A DNA stretch of 64,000 bases from Megamerina dolium (lineage: Eukaryota; Arthropoda; Insecta; Diptera; Megamerinidae), in the NCBI GenBank assembly GCA_963854835.1, contig OY978525.1, positions 88,299,671-88,363,670 of the forward strand. The letters are read 5' to 3'. The notes under the pieces were generated by a model. That model did no database searches. It was not told where the DNA came from and saw only the letters and a list, made by a program, of their open reading frames with translations. The translations under genes and the position numbers were made by a program. Positions 62,829 through 64,000 of the stretch are shown in pieces. Each line of letters opens with the position of its first letter. The stretch's first letter is position 1.

Positions 62829-64000
62829 TTTTTTTTTTTTTTTTTTTTTTTAGCTTATTTTTTTTTATTGAATCTTTCTTAAATACAAGAAACTAACAAT
62901 AAGTATTCAAATCTTACAAACTAAATAAAACTATGTGATATCCCCTACGTTCCATCACAATTTGGTGAGTCGCGAGATGTAGCAATTTTACAGCATATTC
63001 AGTGTGTCTTTTCTTTTTAATCGACGATGCCCCTTGCTCAGCAACAATTGCCTAGCAAGGGGATTCGGATGATTGTGTAATTTTTGAATGTAGCTTCTGC
63101 AGGACATTGCAACTTCCTCAGAAATTGTGGATACATTTAAATCTCGATGGATGTTAACGTTCCTCATATACCAAGGCGCGTTTACAATAATTCGCAGACA
63201 CTTGGATTGTATTCGCTGCAATTTTTCGATATTAGAGGGAGATGCGGTGCCCCAAAACTGAATACCATAAGACCAGATTGGTTTCAGGATTGCTTTATAT
63301 AATAGCACTTTGTATTCAAGATTCAACTTTGATCTTTTGTGTAACAGCCACCATAACTGATTCATTTTAAGCTTGATCTGAGTTTTCTTTGCCTCTATGT
63401 GATTTTTCCATGTCAGCCTTCTGTCGAGGTGAATACCCAAGTACTTTGGTGAGGAACATTATGGAACTGATTGGCCATTAATTTTAAGTGGGGGACATGT
63501 ATCTAGCCTTAGCGTGAAGGTTACATGTACGCTCTTTGATTCATTGACTTTTATACGCCATTTTGCTAGCCAGATTTCGAGAGAATCGACATGAGTCTGC
63601 AGGAGTTTAGTAGCTTCTATGGGGTTAGAGCGAGAGCACAATATTGCCGTATCATCTGCAAAGGTCGATATAAATGTATGGTTATTGCTGGGCATATCTG
63701 TAGTGTATAAGAGATACAGTAAGGGGCCCAAAACGCTTCCTTGAGGAACGCCAGCGTGAATATCCAATGGATTTGTTTTGTAATCCTTGTGATGTACTAG
63801 AAATTGTCTTTTCGTGAGGTAGCTACTAAGCAATGAGGAGACATTTGCAGGCAGTAATAGTTTGAGTTTGTAAATAAGGCCATCGTGCCATACTTTATCG
63901 AAAGCTTGAGTGATATCAAGAAAGACAGCTGAGCAATACTTTTTTTCTTCAAAAGTGTTCCTTATCAGAGTTACAATGCGGTGGACTTGTTCTATTGTGC
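62829..64000 (-). mobile_element. Jockey-type LINE, 3' part, continues past the window edge
   Basis: A long A run on the minus strand (T run at 62829-62851) is the 3' tail, preceded by TTCAATAAAAAAAAATAAGC, which includes a polyadenylation-type AATAAA. About 160 bp of untranslated region separate it from the ORF2 stop at 62988-62990. The 5' part is cut by the end of the window, so full length cannot be judged. It inserted into, or next to, the Mos1-like fragment. Confidence 0.88.
62988..64000 (-). pseudogene. LINE reverse transcriptase (ORF2), partial, one in-frame stop
   Basis: From the window edge the minus strand reads CSAVFLDITQAFDKVWHDGL, with the first RT aspartate in FLDIT. Then come HAGVPQGSVLGPLLYLLYTTDMP (fingers/palm), FADDTAIL at 63662-63639 (catalytic DD), and WRIKVNESKSVHVTF. 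After KINGQSVP there is a TAA (63461-63459). The same frame then continues with SSPKYLGIHLDRRLTWKNHI, LLYKAILKPIWSYGIQFWG, KLQRIQSKCLRIIVNAPWYM and ends at 62988. No RNase H follows, as in the jockey clade. It would copy the element RNA at a nicked target. The single stop is the only lesion visible in this part. Confidence 0.9.

Overview
The window looks like higher-fly (brachyceran) nuclear DNA, most likely from a tephritid fruit fly. By eye it is very AT-rich, with abundant short microsatellites and runs such as TACATATGTAC and CGAGTAT. It carries mariner elements of the mauritiana (Mos1-like) group and of the DD41D 'rosa' group, the latter first described from Ceratitis. It also holds several dispersed repeats with (GTCY)n tracts, of the dipteran mini-me/HINE type. 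I recognise no host protein-coding gene, exon series, rRNA or functional tRNA gene. The simplest reading is a large intron or an intergenic region.

Layout. From 1 to about 10.8 kb it is mostly unique AT-rich DNA, interrupted by a 5'-truncated HINE (4033-4873), a 528-bp Harbinger-style MITE (5661-6188), a decayed Tc1/mariner-type transposase remnant (about 6245-6960) and a perfect hairpin at 8661. From 10.8 to 25 kb there is a complete but frameshifted mariner (10857-12162), a tRNA-derived SINE (19634-19910), a Mos1-like mariner (20709-21923) and a rosa-type mariner with an internal 136-bp duplication (23485-24925). From 25 to 42 kb there is an inverted HINE carrying a roughly 500-bp unexplained insert (26368-28640), a weak transposase scrap near 34.5 kb, a third mariner type on the minus strand (35568-36844), a LINE scrap at 40 kb and a 214-bp tandem duplication inside a decayed HINE (41437-41864).

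From 43.6 to 56.1 kb is the densest part. A HINE is split by a second rosa copy and is followed tail-to-tail by another, inverted HINE (43731-46971). Then come a second SINE (47238-47583), a full HINE (48055-49395), a 5'-truncated LINE with an open RNase H frame and 13-bp target duplication (53502-54654), and a sister full HINE (54812-56089). From 56.9 kb to the end there are remnants of three different LINEs, a third SINE piece, and an internally deleted Mos1-like copy abutting the poly(A) tail of a minus-strand jockey-type LINE that runs off the right edge.

How parts relate. Nothing here forms an operon or pathway. The genes are transposases and reverse transcriptases, all broken or truncated in this window, while the SINEs, the MITE and the HINEs are non-autonomous elements that would have depended on enzymes encoded elsewhere. 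No clearly new biological system is evident. The observations I would check first are the about 155-bp internal periodicity of CCACGCCCAC boxes in the HINEs, the cluster of six TAATCC sites in the MITE, the SINE family, and the unidentified insert at 26.7-27.2 kb. All alignments and counts were made by eye.
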